From contig NZ_JAMLFX010000004.1 of the NCBI RefSeq assembly GCF_023634765.1, positions 323,394 to 373,418 of the forward strand: a stretch of 50,025 nucleotides of DNA. The letters run 5' to 3'. Below are positions 1 through 9,078 of the stretch, in pieces (the stretch's first letter is position 1; each line of letters starts with the position of its first letter). The translations under genes were made by a program, and so were the position numbers. Origin of the DNA: Pseudomonas sp. AKS31 (GTDB taxonomy: Bacteria; Pseudomonadota; Gammaproteobacteria; Pseudomonadales; Pseudomonadaceae). The notes beneath the pieces are model-generated. The model saw nothing but the letters and a program-made list of their open reading frames with translations, searched no databases and was not told where the DNA came from.

Positions 1-792
1 GGCCCACCGCGGTTTACGCTTTTGCACAAAAGCCATGGTGCCCTCGATCCCTTCGGCGCCAGTCACCGCTTCGCTGAACCACTGCGCTGCCTCATCGAGC
101 AATTCGCTTGAAGGCTGCCCGGCGCTCGCCAAGAGCAATTTCTTGGTCATCGCATTCGCCTCCGGCGCGCAACACAGCACATGTTGCAACACCTCATCCA
201 GGCGCTCAGCCAAGGCCTGCGCATCCTCTTCGACGAAATGCACCAGCCCCAGACGCCGTGCCTGATGCCCGTCGAAACGTGCGGCGGTCAGTGCCAGTCG
301 ACGGGTTTCGGTGAGGCCGATGCGCTGCACCACAAACGGCGCAATCTGCGCCGGCAGCAAGCCGAGACTGGTTTCCGGCAAACCGAATTGCGCCTGATGA
401 TCGGCAATCGCGATGTCGCTGACACAGGCCAGCCCGAAACCACCGCCAAGCACCGCGCCTTGCAGCACGCTGATCAGCACTTGCGGCGTGCACTGTGCTT
501 CTTCCAGCAGGGCGCCGAATGCGCGATTCAAATCTCGATAAGCCTCGGCGCCTTGAGCACGAGCGCTGGCCATGTCCTTGATATCGCCGCCGGCACAGAA
601 ATGCCCGCCGGCACCGCTGAGCACCAATGCCCGAACAGCGCGATCATCGCGCACAGCCGCCAGCACCGCGCGCAGTTCGCTGACCATCTGCAGGCTCATC
701 GCATTGCGACTGTCCGGCCGATGCAGGGTGATGTGCAGCACGCCGCCCTGCAGTTCCAGCAATAGCGTCTGGCATTGCGGCAGGCTGCTCAT
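1..792 (-). CDS. atuE: Enoyl-CoA hydratase/isomerase family protein, AtuE (3' end cut by window edge)
   Basis: Predicted isohexenylglutaconyl-CoA hydratase of acyclic terpene (citronellol/geraniol) breakdown, acting in the cytosol after geranyl-CoA carboxylase. The open frame runs 264 codons to base 1 without a stop. It ends in a typical crotonase tail (FVQKRKPRW), so only a few residues are missing. Crotonase features are visible: an oxyanion-hole segment with HFCAGGD about a quarter of the way in, and a second glycine-rich segment LGGGFGLACVSD near residue 110. The ATG at 792 overlaps the TGA of atuD (789-791) as ATGA, which suggests translational coupling. The specific AtuE name comes from the gene order; by sequence alone a LiuC-like hydratase is the alternative. 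Confidence 0.85.
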   Translation of the reverse strand, partial: MSSLPQCQTLLLELQGGVLHITLHRPDSRNAMSLQMVSELRAVLAAVRDDRAVRALVLSGAGGHFCAGGDIKDMASARAQGAEAYRDLNRAFGALLEEAQCTPQVLISVLQGAVLGGGFGLACVSDIAIADHQAQFGLPETSLGLLPAQIAPFVVQRIGLTETRRLALTAARFDGHQARRLGLVHFVEEDAQALAERLDEVLQHVLCCAPEANAMTKKLLLASAGQPSSELLDEAAQWFSEAVTGAEGIEGTMAFVQKRKPRWA

Positions 793-1946
793 TTCTTTTT
801 CCCCGGCAGGATGCCCATCAGTTTGCAGATGATCCCCAACATGATCTCGTCGGCGCCGCCGCCAATCGATACCAGCCGCACATCGCGGTAGGCGCGCGCC
901 ACCGGGTTGTCCCACATGAAACCCATGCCGCCCCAATATTGCAGGCAGCTGTCGCTGACTTCACGGCCGAGGCGCCCGGCCTTGAGCTTGGCCATCGACG
1001 CCAGCCGCGTGACGTCCTGGCCTTTCACGTATTGCTCGGTGGCCTGATAGACCAGTGCGCGCAGGCATTCGATTTCGGTCTGCAGTTCGGCGAGGCGGAA
1101 GTGGATGACCTGATTGTCGATCAGCGCATTGCCGAAGGTTTTGCGCTCCTTGCAGTACTCGATGGTGCTGTCGACGCAGTATTCCAGACCCTTGATCATG
1201 TTTGCCGCACCGAACAGGCGTTCTTCCTGGAATTGCAGCATCTGCATCATGAACCCGGCGCCTTCATGACCGATGCGGTTGCGCTGCGGCACACGCACGT
1301 TGTCGAAAAATACCTGGGCCGTTTCCGAGCTGCGCATGCCGAGCTTGTCCAGGTGCGAACTGAGGCTGATCCCCGGCGTGTTCATCGGCACCATGATCAG
1401 CGATTTGTTGATGTGCGGTTTGTCGTCCGAGGTGTTGGCCAGCAGGCAGATGAAGTCGGCGCTCGGCGAGTTGGTGATCCACATCTTGCTGCCGTTGATC
1501 ACATAGTCGTCGCCGTCCTTGCGCGCGGTGGTTTTCAGCCCGGCGACGTCGGAACCGGCGCCGACTTCAGAAACGCCGATGCAACCAACCTGCTCGCCAG
1601 TGATCGCCGGGCGCAGGAACTCTTCGCGCAATTCATCGGAGCCGAAGCGGGCGAGGGCCGGCGTGCACATGTCGGTCTGCACGCCGATCGACATCGGAAT
1701 GCCGCCGCAATGGATGGTGCCGAACTCTTCGGCGGCGACAATCGAGTAGCTGTAGTCGAGGCCCATGCCGCCGAACTTTTCCGGTTTGGAAATCCCCAGC
1801 AAGCCGAGGTCGCCGGCCCTGCGGAAAATCTCGTGGATCGGGAAGCGACCGGCCTTTTCCCATTCGTCGACGTGCGGATTGATCTCGTGCTCGACAAATT
1901 GGTGGACGGTACGGCGCAGGGCTTCGTGTTCCGGGGTGAAGATCAT
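789..1946 (-). CDS. atuD: Acyl-CoA dehydrogenase, probable citronellyl-CoA dehydrogenase AtuD
   Basis: 385-residue FAD-dependent acyl-CoA dehydrogenase, the usual length for the family. It is expected to oxidise citronellyl-CoA to geranyl-CoA. The sequence shows the N-terminal helical domain, the central segment GVSEVGAGSDVAGLKTTA followed by WITNS, and the C-terminal QYWGGMGFM and GGGADEIML motifs of the isovaleryl/citronellyl-CoA dehydrogenase branch. It lies between atuC (30 bp upstream) and atuE (ATGA overlap). P. aeruginosa AtuD has the same position between carboxylase and hydratase genes. A general short-branched acyl-CoA dehydrogenase cannot be excluded from sequence alone, but the context makes the terpene role likely. 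Confidence 0.9.
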   Translation of the reverse strand: MIFTPEHEALRRTVHQFVEHEINPHVDEWEKAGRFPIHEIFRRAGDLGLLGISKPEKFGGMGLDYSYSIVAAEEFGTIHCGGIPMSIGVQTDMCTPALARFGSDELREEFLRPAITGEQVGCIGVSEVGAGSDVAGLKTTARKDGDDYVINGSKMWITNSPSADFICLLANTSDDKPHINKSLIMVPMNTPGISLSSHLDKLGMRSSETAQVFFDNVRVPQRNRIGHEGAGFMMQMLQFQEERLFGAANMIKGLEYCVDSTIEYCKERKTFGNALIDNQVIHFRLAELQTEIECLRALVYQATEQYVKGQDVTRLASMAKLKAGRLGREVSDSCLQYWGGMGFMWDNPVARAYRDVRLVSIGGGADEIMLGIICKLMGILPGKKK

Positions 1947-1976
1947 TGTTATTGTTCTCCGTAGGGTCCGTGGCGG

Positions 1977-3593
1977 TCAGAAGCGGCTGACGCCGAAGCT
2001 GTTGGGTTGCAACGTGCGAATGTCGGCCTCGTGGCAGATGTCCAGCAGGTAACCGAGCAGGGTGCGCGTGTCGCGCGGGTCGATCAGCCCGTCGTCCCAC
2101 AGGTTGGCGCTGCCATAGAGCGCGGTGGACTGGCTGTCGAGTTTCTGCGCGGTGACCTGTTCGAGCATGTCGAGCATTTTCGGGTCCGGCGTCAGGCCGT
2201 CCTTGAGCTGCTTGGCTTCGGTGACGATGCGCAATACCTTGCCGGCCTGCGCACCGCCCATCACCGCGGTGCGGCTGTTCGGCCAGGCGAAGATGAAGCG
2301 CGGATCGAGACCGCGGCCGCACATCGCATAGTTACCGGCACCGTAAGAACCGCCGACCACGATGGTCAGTTTAGGCACCCGCGCATTGGCCACCGCTTGA
2401 ATCAGTTTCGAGCCGTGTTTGATCACGCCTTGTTGCTCGGATTCGGTGCCGACCATGAAGCCCGTGGTGTTGTGAAAGAACAGTAGCGGTGTCTGGCTCT
2501 GGTCGCACAGTTGAATGAACTGCGCCGCTTTGCTCGCACCGTTGGGCGTGATCGGGCCGTTGTTGCCGATGAAACCGCAGGCGCGGCCCTGAATCTTCAA
2601 TTGGCCGCAAATGGTCTGCTGATCGAACTCGCCCTTGAATTCGACGAAACACGATTCGTCGGCGATGCGCGCGATGATTTCGCGCACGTCGTAAGGCTTT
2701 TTCGGATCGTCGGGGATCAGCCCGAGCAACTCGTCGATGGGGTAGAGCGGCTCTTTGTATTGCGGCTCCGGCAGCCACGGCAGTTGCTCGTTCCACGGCA
2801 GCATACGGAGGATTTCACGGACCTGACGCACGCCGTCGGCATCGTTTTCAGCGAGGTATTCAGCCGTGCCAGCGACTTGCGCGTGCATCTCGGCGCCACC
2901 GAGTTCTTCATCGGTGGCGACTTCGCCGGTGGCCGCTTTCAGCAGGGGCGGACCGGCGAGAAACAGCTTGGCCTTGCCGCGCACCACCACCACGTAATCC
3001 GACAACCCCGGCTGATAAGCGCCACCGGCCGTGGCCGAACCATGTACCACGGTAATCTGCGGCAAACCCATTGCCGACATCCGCGCCTGATTGGCAAAAC
3101 TGCGCGCGCCTTCGACAAAAATCTCGGCGGCGTAATTGAGATTGGCACCGCCGCTTTCGGCGAGGGTGATCACCGGGAGTTTGTTTTCCTGGGCGATCTG
3201 TTGCAGGCGCAGGGATTTTTTCAGGCCGCTGGGCGAGATCGTCCCGCCCTTGATTGCGCTGTTGTTGGCGACCACCATCGCGCGGATGCCGGACACATAC
3301 CCGATGCCGGCGATCAAGCCGCCACCGGCCGCGCTGCCGTCCTTGTCGTCGTGCAACTTGTAGCCGGCGAGGCTGGCCAGTTCGAGAAACGGCGCGCCGG
3401 GATCGAGCAACAGGTTCAAGCGCTCACGGGGCAGCAGTTGCCCGCGTTGGTCGAATTTGGCTTTGGCCTCGGCGGCTTTGTTCAGCAGGTTTTTTTCGAG
3501 CTGCTGTACGTGTTCGATGGCCGCGAGCATGGCTGCCCGGTTGCGGGCGAAGTCCTCACTGTGCGGGTCGAGCCGGGACTGGATCTGCGGCAT
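1977..3593 (-). CDS. atuC: Geranyl-CoA carboxylase, carboxyltransferase (beta) subunit AtuC
   Basis: 538-residue carboxyltransferase subunit of a biotin-dependent acyl-CoA carboxylase. It carries both halves of the crotonase-like fold: an N-terminal half with LAESGGANL and the GSATAGGAYQPGL segment, and a C-terminal half with HNTTGFMVGTESEQQGVIKHGSK and GGSYGAGNYAMCGRG. Family knowledge: AtuC with the biotin-carrying AtuF carboxylates geranyl-CoA. AtuF is not in this window and would be expected to the left of base 1. The start at 3593 lies 3 bp downstream of the atuB stop. The close paralogue LiuB (methylcrotonyl-CoA carboxylase) is the alternative, but flanking atuA, atuB and atuD favour AtuC. 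Confidence 0.92.
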   Translation of the reverse strand: MPQIQSRLDPHSEDFARNRAAMLAAIEHVQQLEKNLLNKAAEAKAKFDQRGQLLPRERLNLLLDPGAPFLELASLAGYKLHDDKDGSAAGGGLIAGIGYVSGIRAMVVANNSAIKGGTISPSGLKKSLRLQQIAQENKLPVITLAESGGANLNYAAEIFVEGARSFANQARMSAMGLPQITVVHGSATAGGAYQPGLSDYVVVVRGKAKLFLAGPPLLKAATGEVATDEELGGAEMHAQVAGTAEYLAENDADGVRQVREILRMLPWNEQLPWLPEPQYKEPLYPIDELLGLIPDDPKKPYDVREIIARIADESCFVEFKGEFDQQTICGQLKIQGRACGFIGNNGPITPNGASKAAQFIQLCDQSQTPLLFFHNTTGFMVGTESEQQGVIKHGSKLIQAVANARVPKLTIVVGGSYGAGNYAMCGRGLDPRFIFAWPNSRTAVMGGAQAGKVLRIVTEAKQLKDGLTPDPKMLDMLEQVTAQKLDSQSTALYGSANLWDDGLIDPRDTRTLLGYLLDICHEADIRTLQPNSFGVSRF

Positions 3594-3596
3594 GGC

Positions 3597-4466
3597 TTAC
3601 TCCTTGTCCTTCAGCACTTCGGGTAAATACGCGCGATGGAAGCCGTTGAACGACTCGCTGTGGCTGGCCTTGTGCAACGGCCATGCACGGCTGCCGAGGC
3701 TGGCCGCACCATCGATTCTCAAAGTGCTGCCGCTGATAAACGCGGCGGCCGGGCTCAGCAAAAACACAATCGCCGCACTGACTTCCGACTCGGTGCCGAT
3801 GCGCTTGAGCGGCACGTGTTCGCGCAGGGTCGGAATCACCGCTTTGAACGCCCCCTCATAAGTGTCCATGCCGCTGGAGGCAATCCAGCCCGGCGCCACC
3901 GCGTTGACCCGCACGCCGGCATAGCCCCATTCGAACGCAGCGGTCTTGGTGAAGTTGTCCATGCCCGAACGCGCGGCGCCGGAGTGACCCATGCCGGGCA
4001 TGCCGCCCCACATGTCGGCGAGCATGTTGACGATGTTGCCGCCGTGTTTGCTCATCGACTGATTGAACACTTCCCGCGCCATCAGAAAACCGCCGACCAG
4101 GTTGGTGCGCAGCACGGTTTCGAAGCCTTTCTGATTGATCGAAGCCAGGGGCGACGGGAACTGGCCGCCAGCATTGTTGACCAGGCCGTGGATCGGCCCG
4201 TGCTCAGCGATCAGCTCCTTGATCAGTTGTTTCACTGCTTCTTCATCGCGGATGTCGCAAGCCTTCCAGTGCGCCCGGCCACCGTCCTCGGTGATTTCGG
4301 TGGCGACCTTTTGCAGTTTCTCCGGCTTGCGCCCGACCAGCAGCACATTGGCGCCGAGGGCTGCCAGTTCATGGGCGGTGCAGCGACCAATGCCACTGCC
4401 GCCCCCGGTGACGATGATGGTCTGGCCGTGGAACAGTTCGGCGTTGAAAATCGACGCGTAAGCCAT
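3597..4466 (-). CDS. atuB: SDR family oxidoreductase AtuB
   Basis: 289-residue short-chain dehydrogenase/reductase encoded between atuA and atuC; probable role in converting terpene-derived intermediates, exact step not established here. The nucleotide-binding motif TGGGSGIG (residues 20-27) and NNAGG (98-101 region) are intact. Where the classical Y-x3-K catalytic pair should be, the protein reads S162-G-A-A-R166, so both residues are replaced. This resembles the 2,4-dienoyl-CoA reductase branch of SDRs, which also lacks the standard tyrosine. A reductase acting on an unsaturated acyl-CoA is therefore a reasonable guess. The gene is 12 bp downstream of atuA in the same operon. Confidence 0.85.
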   Translation of the reverse strand: MAYASIFNAELFHGQTIIVTGGGSGIGRCTAHELAALGANVLLVGRKPEKLQKVATEITEDGGRAHWKACDIRDEEAVKQLIKELIAEHGPIHGLVNNAGGQFPSPLASINQKGFETVLRTNLVGGFLMAREVFNQSMSKHGGNIVNMLADMWGGMPGMGHSGAARSGMDNFTKTAAFEWGYAGVRVNAVAPGWIASSGMDTYEGAFKAVIPTLREHVPLKRIGTESEVSAAIVFLLSPAAAFISGSTLRIDGAASLGSRAWPLHKASHSESFNGFHRAYLPEVLKDKE

Positions 4467-4478
4467 GCAAACAATCCT

Positions 4479-6263
4479 CTAGTCGAGCTGTTCGGCGATG
4501 CTCTGCGGCACCGGGATCTGGATTTCCAACAGTTGCTGGGCGAAGGCTTTGCCTTGCGGATCGATGCGCAGACTGGCCACGCCACCGCCGCCAAGGGCGT
4601 TTTCCAGAAGGAAGTTGAGGCTGTGGGTGCCAGGCAGATACCAGCGTTCGACCCGGCCGTGGATCGGGTCGAGCACGTGGCTCATCCAGTCGACCACGAC
4701 GGCCGGGGTCAGCGCTTCGGCGATCCACGGCAGGTATTCGGGTTTGCGCGGCATCACGCCGATGTTGCTGTGATTGCCCTTGTCACCGGAGCGCGCCACG
4801 GCCAGTTTCACCAGCGCTACGCTGGCATCGGCGCGGCCCAGTGGTTTGGGCGGTTGCTGGGGCAGGGGCAAGTCCGCGCTGTCGAGTGAGCTGAGCGAGG
4901 GCAGGGCGCATGGATAACGTTCACCGGCCATATCGATCTGCACGGTGCAGGCGCTTTTATCGATCAGGAATGAAAACAGACGAATCAGCGGGTACACCGT
5001 TGGCCGCCCGCCGACGATGCCGGTCAGCCCCGGCGCCATGCCGGTTGCGGCCTGAGCGATCTCCCGGGAGAACAGTACCAGCGCCTGTTTGCTCGGATGA
5101 CGCACGGCGAGTTTGATCACCACTTCACGGCTGTCGCGGCGTTGGCCATGAGGGCCGTAGGTGGCTTCGCTGCCGAGCAGTTCGATGTTGGTTTCGCTGT
5201 AAGGCGCCCAACCGCGCTGGCTGAACATCTCCGCCGTCTTGTCGATGATCGCCTGACTGACCCGCCGGGCCTTGTCCACGGCATCGATGCCGGCAATCAG
5301 GCAACTGGCGGTGCAACGAAAACCGTCCGGGTAAGTGGCGCTGACCTTGTATTTGTCGCTCGGCGGCAGGCCTTTGGCGCCGTGGACGTGCACGGCATTC
5401 TTGCCTTGTTGCTGAAGTTTGACCTCGGTGAAATCGCAGACCACATCGGGCAACAGATAGGCCTGGGGATCGCCGATTTCATACAGCATTTGCTCGCCGA
5501 CGGTCAGCGTAGTGACCAGTCCGCCGCTGCCTTCAGGCTTGCTGACGATGAATTGGCTGTCGCCGCTGACCTCAACGATCGGGAAGCCGATGTGCTCGTA
5601 ATCCGGCACCTCGCGCCAATCGGTGAAATTGCCGCCGGTGCATTGCGCGCCGCATTCGATGATGTGCCCGGCGAGCGCGGCCTGGGCGAGTTTGTCGTAG
5701 TCGTGCCACGACCAGCCGAATTCGTGCACCAGCGCCGCGCTGACCACGGCGCTGTCGACCACGCGCCCGGTGATGACAATGTCAGCGCCCAGGCGCAGCG
5801 CTTCGACAATGCCCGGCGCGCCAAGGTAGGCGTTGGTTGACACGCACATCGGCGGCAGCGCGGCGCCGCTGAACATTTCGGTGATGCCGCTTAGCTGTTT
5901 GAACCGTGGTTGCAGGTCATCGCCGAGTAAAACGGCGATTTTCAGCGCGACGCCGGCCTTGTCGCACGCCGCTTGCAGGGCGGCGGCGCAGGCTTGCGGG
6001 TTGATCCCGCCGGCATTGCTGATCACGCGGATGTTCTGCTCGGCCAGTTGTGGCAGCAGTGGTGTCAATACGTCGATGAAGTCGCTGGCAAAACCCGCTT
6101 GCGGGTCCTTCATGCGTGCCCCGGCCATGATCGACATCGTGATCTCGGCCAGGTAATCGAACACCAGATAATCAAGCTTGCCGCCGTCCACTAACTGCGC
6201 GGCGGCGGTCGAGGTGTCTCCCCAGAATGCACTGGCGCATCCGATGCGAACGGTGGTGGGCAT
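4479..6263 (-). CDS. atuA: Acyclic terpene utilisation protein AtuA (DUF1446 family)
   Basis: 594-residue cytosolic protein of the AtuA/DUF1446 family. It begins with the typical [17 protein letters not shown] segment and includes [28 protein letters not shown] and the C-terminal [18 protein letters not shown] segment typical of the AtuA-like C-terminal domain. It is needed for growth on citronellol/geraniol in P. aeruginosa, but its reaction is not firmly known; a role at the isohexenylglutaconyl/hydroxy-acyl-CoA lyase stage has been suggested for the family. It is the first gene of the atuABCDE operon. It is transcribed away from atuR, and both operator copies lie within 110 bp of its start. 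Confidence 0.92.
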   Translation of the reverse strand: MPTTVRIGCASAFWGDTSTAAAQLVDGGKLDYLVFDYLAEITMSIMAGARMKDPQAGFASDFIDVLTPLLPQLAEQNIRVISNAGGINPQACAAALQAACDKAGVALKIAVLLGDDLQPRFKQLSGITEMFSGAALPPMCVSTNAYLGAPGIVEALRLGADIVITGRVVDSAVVSAALVHEFGWSWHDYDKLAQAALAGHIIECGAQCTGGNFTDWREVPDYEHIGFPIVEVSGDSQFIVSKPEGSGGLVTTLTVGEQMLYEIGDPQAYLLPDVVCDFTEVKLQQQGKNAVHVHGAKGLPPSDKYKVSATYPDGFRCTASCLIAGIDAVDKARRVSQAIIDKTAEMFSQRGWAPYSETNIELLGSEATYGPHGQRRDSREVVIKLAVRHPSKQALVLFSREIAQAATGMAPGLTGIVGGRPTVYPLIRLFSFLIDKSACTVQIDMAGERYPCALPSLSSLDSADLPLPQQPPKPLGRADASVALVKLAVARSGDKGNHSNIGVMPRKPEYLPWIAEALTPAVVVDWMSHVLDPIHGRVERWYLPGTHSLNFLLENALGGGGVASLRIDPQGKAFAQQLLEIQIPVPQSIAEQLD

Positions 6264-6310
6264 TTTTTATCTCCGACTCAGCAACCTGCGACAGAAGTGT
6301 CTGGAGGCTA

Positions 6311-6326
6311 CCAAGCAAGCGCTTGG
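6311..6326. promoter_or_regulatory. AtuR-type operator, site 1
   Basis: A 16-bp imperfect palindrome, ccaagcaagcgcttgg, in the atuA-atuR intergenic region. The outer arms ccaagc/gcttgg are perfect. It is the exact reverse complement of the sequence at 6355-6370. Known biology: P. aeruginosa AtuR binds two inverted-repeat sites in the same intergenic region, so assignment by position is strong. Confidence 0.85.
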
Positions 6327-6354
6327 TTTGTAAACAGTTGAAACTATCTTCTGC

Positions 6355-6370
6355 CCAAGCGCTTGCTTGG
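6355..6370. promoter_or_regulatory. AtuR-type operator, site 2
   Basis: A 16-bp sequence, ccaagcgcttgcttgg, the exact reverse complement of the 6311-6326 site. The two centres are 44 bp apart, about four helical turns, so dimers on both sites would lie on nearly the same face of the DNA. Confidence 0.85.
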
Positions 6371-6448
6371 TTGCCGCTGGCGGCTTAAATTGCGCGCAAC
6401 CCTGCGGTTTCAGGGGGCAACAGACTGATCGACTGTAGGAGAGAACGG

Positions 6449-7072
6449 GTGGACGAGCAAAAAGCCCTGAGGGTCATGCGCGATTTGGTCGACGAAGGCC
6501 AGTTGACCGACCCCGACAGCGCCCGCGGCAAATTGCTGCAAGTGGCCGCTCACCTGTTCCGCAACAAAGGCTACGAACGCACCACGGTGCGCGATCTGGC
6601 CGGTGCCGTCGGCATCCAGTCGGGAAGCATTTTTCATCACTTCAAAAGCAAGGATGAAATCCTCCGTGCGGTGATGGAAGAGACCATCCGCTACAACACC
6701 GCGTTGATGCGTGCAGCGCTTGCTGACGCGACCGATGTGCGCGAGCGCGTGCTGGCGCTGATTCGCTGCGAATTGCAGTCGATCATGGGCGGCAGCGGTG
6801 AAGCCATGGCGGTGCTGGTTTATGAGTGGCGTTCACTGTCCGAAGACGGTCAGGCCAAGGTGCTGGCATTGCGCGATGTTTACGAAGACATCTGGCTGCA
6901 AGTGCTGGGTGAGGCCAAAGACGCGGGGTTTATCCGTGGCGACGTATTTATTACCCGACGTTTCCTCACTGGCGCACTGTCGTGGACGACCACCTGGTTC
7001 CGTGCCGGCGGCAGTTTGAGCCTCGATCAGTTGGCCGATGAGGCGTTGATTCTGGTCCTTGAAGCGCGTTGA
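6449..7072 (+). CDS. atuR: TetR-family repressor AtuR
   Basis: 207-residue TetR-type regulator. The N-terminal helix-turn-helix is clear (TTVRDLAGAVGIQSGSIFHHF, about residues 49-69) and is followed by the SKDEIL segment common in the family. The C-terminal half is the ligand-binding domain, expected to sense a terpene-derived acyl-CoA. It is divergent from atuA with the paired operators between, which implies control of the atu operon and of itself. The GTG at 6449 is preceded by a purine-rich taggagagaac ribosome site. Family knowledge: AtuR represses atu genes in P. aeruginosa. Confidence 0.9.
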   Translation: MDEQKALRVMRDLVDEGQLTDPDSARGKLLQVAAHLFRNKGYERTTVRDLAGAVGIQSGSIFHHFKSKDEILRAVMEETIRYNTALMRAALADATDVRERVLALIRCELQSIMGGSGEAMAVLVYEWRSLSEDGQAKVLALRDVYEDIWLQVLGEAKDAGFIRGDVFITRRFLTGALSWTTTWFRAGGSLSLDQLADEALILVLEAR

Positions 7073-7164
7073 AGCACTTTCTATCCGGCCGGGAAACTGG
7101 CTAACTGGGCGAAACCGCCTAGCTTGAATGCATTGATCGGTATTTTTTCGGGGAGTGGGGTGTT

Positions 7165-7963
7165 TTGAAGTCTTCGCCAATTCGGACGGCCGCGGGGTTG
7201 ATGCTCGTAGCGCTGGCTGCATTTTGGGTATTGCCCGCTCAGGCAGCGCAATTGGTCCGGGTCGGCGCGGCGCATTTTCCGCCTTACACCGTTCGCCCGG
7301 AAAACGGTGCCGACACAGGTCTTCTGCCCGCAGTTGGTCGAAGCCCTCAATCGTCTGCAAAGCGACTATCAGTTCGTCCTCGTACCGACCTCGATTCCTC
7401 GGCGTTTCGGTGATTTCAAGCAGGGCCGGATCGACATGGCAATTTTCGAGAACCCCGATTGGGGCTGGAAGGAAATTCCCCACACGGATGTCGACATGGG
7501 CCTTGAGGATGCGGAGATTTTCGTCGCGCAACGCGAAGACGGTCGGCAGCAGAACTATTTCGCCGACCTCACCGGCAAACGCCTGGCATTGTTCAGCGGT
7601 TACCACTACGAGTTCGCCAACTTCAACGCCGACCCCAAATACCTCGCACAGAATTACAACGCGACGCTGACCTATTCCCACGACAGCAACTTGCTGATGG
7701 TGCTGCGCCGGCGCGCCGATGTTGCCCTGGTGACACGTTCCTATCTGTTCGATTACCTGTTGCGTAACGAGAAGGTGCGCGACGAATTGCTGGTGTCGCA
7801 GCGCATCGATCAGGTCTATCACCATTACGCGATTCTGCGCCCGACCGCGCCGATCACCGGCGCGGCGTTTGGCAAGTTGCTGCAGGGTTTGCGCGACAAC
7901 GGTGAAATGCTGAAGATTTTCGATCCGTACAAGATTGCCGTGGTGCCGGTGCCTCACCACTGA
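7165..7963 (+). pseudogene. Periplasmic substrate-binding protein (SBP_bac_3-like), frameshifted
   Basis: Two overlapping frames together encode one extracellular solute-binding protein of about 265 residues. The first frame (TTG at 7165, preceded by ggggagtgggg) gives a signal peptide ending VLPAQA and the mature start LVRVGAAHFPPYTVRPENGADTG. The reading then moves to the frame beginning near 7325, which supplies PQLVEALNRLQSDYQFVLVPTS and all the rest to 7963. Removing one C from the ccc at 7327-7329 restores GLLPQLVEALN, the usual family sequence at this point. Ligand unknown; the family binds amino acids or similar polar compounds. Either a real 1-bp insertion inactivated the gene or the read has an error; the downstream half shows no further damage. 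Confidence 0.75.
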
Positions 7964-7986
7964 GGCAGCGATTTCTGGGCAAAGCC

Positions 7987-8010
7987 TAAATTTTCCTTCC
8001 CGGCTCACGT
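7987..8010 (+). promoter_or_regulatory. PvdS-dependent promoter (iron-starvation box) of the acyltransferase gene
   Basis: Exact match to the PvdS promoter pattern TAAAT-N16-CGT: TAAAT at 7987-7991, 16 bp, CGT at 8008-8010. It lies 40 bp before the ATG at 8051, giving a predicted leader of about 30 nt. This ties the gene to the pyoverdine regulon. Confidence 0.85.
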
Positions 8011-8050
8011 CCCATCGTTGAACTGTCGACGATTATCGTGAGCCCGACCC

Positions 8051-9064
8051 ATGTCCAATCTGAATGACCTGACTGCCCTGGCCTTGCCTTCGGGCAGTCA
8101 ATTGATCGCTGATGTCAGTGAAAGCCGTCTGAGCCTGAGCCTGGACGGTCAACCGCTGATCCGCTTGCGCCTCGATCGGGAGGCAAAGGGACCGATCCAG
8201 ATCGATGAACGCTTTGCGCTGCCGCCCGGGCAGGCGTTGTGGGCGGCCTGTTACTGGCTGTTCGCACGGGATCCGGCGTGCCAGCAATTGACTTGGCATC
8301 TGGATCAGCCGCCGACCGAAGCCTTGCTCAGTGGCTTGCTGGTGAGCACCGGAGTGGCCGGCGAATATCGCTGCGAGCGCACGCTGTTCTGGCAGTTGCC
8401 GCAACCGTGGCTCGGCAACTCCCTGGCGGGCAGCTATCCGCAGCAAATGGTCATCAACGAGGGCAAGCGTCATCCACTGCGTCCGGTCAAACCGCGCGGT
8501 GAAGTGTATCGGCGTTTCGATGCGCGTCTTGGTGCGTGGATTTCCCTGCGCACTGTAGAGATCGAAGAAGACCTGTCGCGCTTCAACCGCTGGCAGAACA
8601 GCCCGCGCGTTGCCAGTTTCTGGCAAGAAGAGGGCAGCCTCGAGAAACACCGCGAGTACCTGAGCAAACTCGCTGCCGACCCGCACACGCTGACGCTGAT
8701 TGGCTGTTTCGATGATCAGCCGTTTGCCTATTTCGAAGCCTACTGGGCCAAGGAAGATCGCATCGCGCCGTTCTACGATGCCGACAATTACGACCGCGGC
8801 ATTCACATGCTGGTGGGCGAAGAAGATCATCGCGGCCCGCACAAAGTGGCGAGCTGGTTATCGGCGCTGGTGCATTACCTGTTTCTCGATGATCCGCGCA
8901 CTCAGCGGGTGGTTGCCGAGCCTCGGGCCGACAACGCGAAGATGATCGGGCATATGCACAACCAGTGCTTCCACTGCGAGAAAGAGTTCGATTTCCCGCA
9001 CAAGCGCGCGGCGCTGATGATACTGGGACGTGAGCGGTTTTTTGATCGGTGCAAATTGGCTTGA
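8051..9064 (+). CDS. AlcB/IucB-type GNAT N-acyltransferase, probably for pyoverdine hydroxyornithine
   Basis: 337-residue protein with an N-terminal domain of about 150 residues and a C-terminal siderophore-type acyltransferase domain (AlcB/IucB/PvdYII family). Visible family motifs are WQNSPRVASFWQEEG, FAYFEAYWAKEDRIAPFYDA, a RGIHMLVGEEDHRGP loop, and the tail VAEPRADNAKMIGHM. Relatives transfer an acetyl or other acyl group to N-hydroxylated lysine or ornithine during siderophore assembly. A perfect PvdS box upstream and pvdS convergent on the other side make a pyoverdine role likely, such as acetylation of N5-hydroxyornithine. This implies a pyoverdine peptide with acyl-hydroxyornithine, which is inference. 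The gene ends just before a REPIN. Confidence 0.8.
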   Translation: MSNLNDLTALALPSGSQLIADVSESRLSLSLDGQPLIRLRLDREAKGPIQIDERFALPPGQALWAACYWLFARDPACQQLTWHLDQPPTEALLSGLLVSTGVAGEYRCERTLFWQLPQPWLGNSLAGSYPQQMVINEGKRHPLRPVKPRGEVYRRFDARLGAWISLRTVEIEEDLSRFNRWQNSPRVASFWQEEGSLEKHREYLSKLAADPHTLTLIGCFDDQPFAYFEAYWAKEDRIAPFYDADNYDRGIHMLVGEEDHRGPHKVASWLSALVHYLFLDDPRTQRVVAEPRADNAKMIGHMHNQCFHCEKEFDFPHKRAALMILGRERFFDRCKLA

Positions 9065-9078
9065 GGTGATTTAAAGGC

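Noticed and set aside
1..6263. Long plus-strand open frames opposite the atu genes (for example 3636-4889 and 2511-3626)
   Set aside because: They mirror the codon pattern of the real minus-strand genes in high-GC DNA and show no protein family features.
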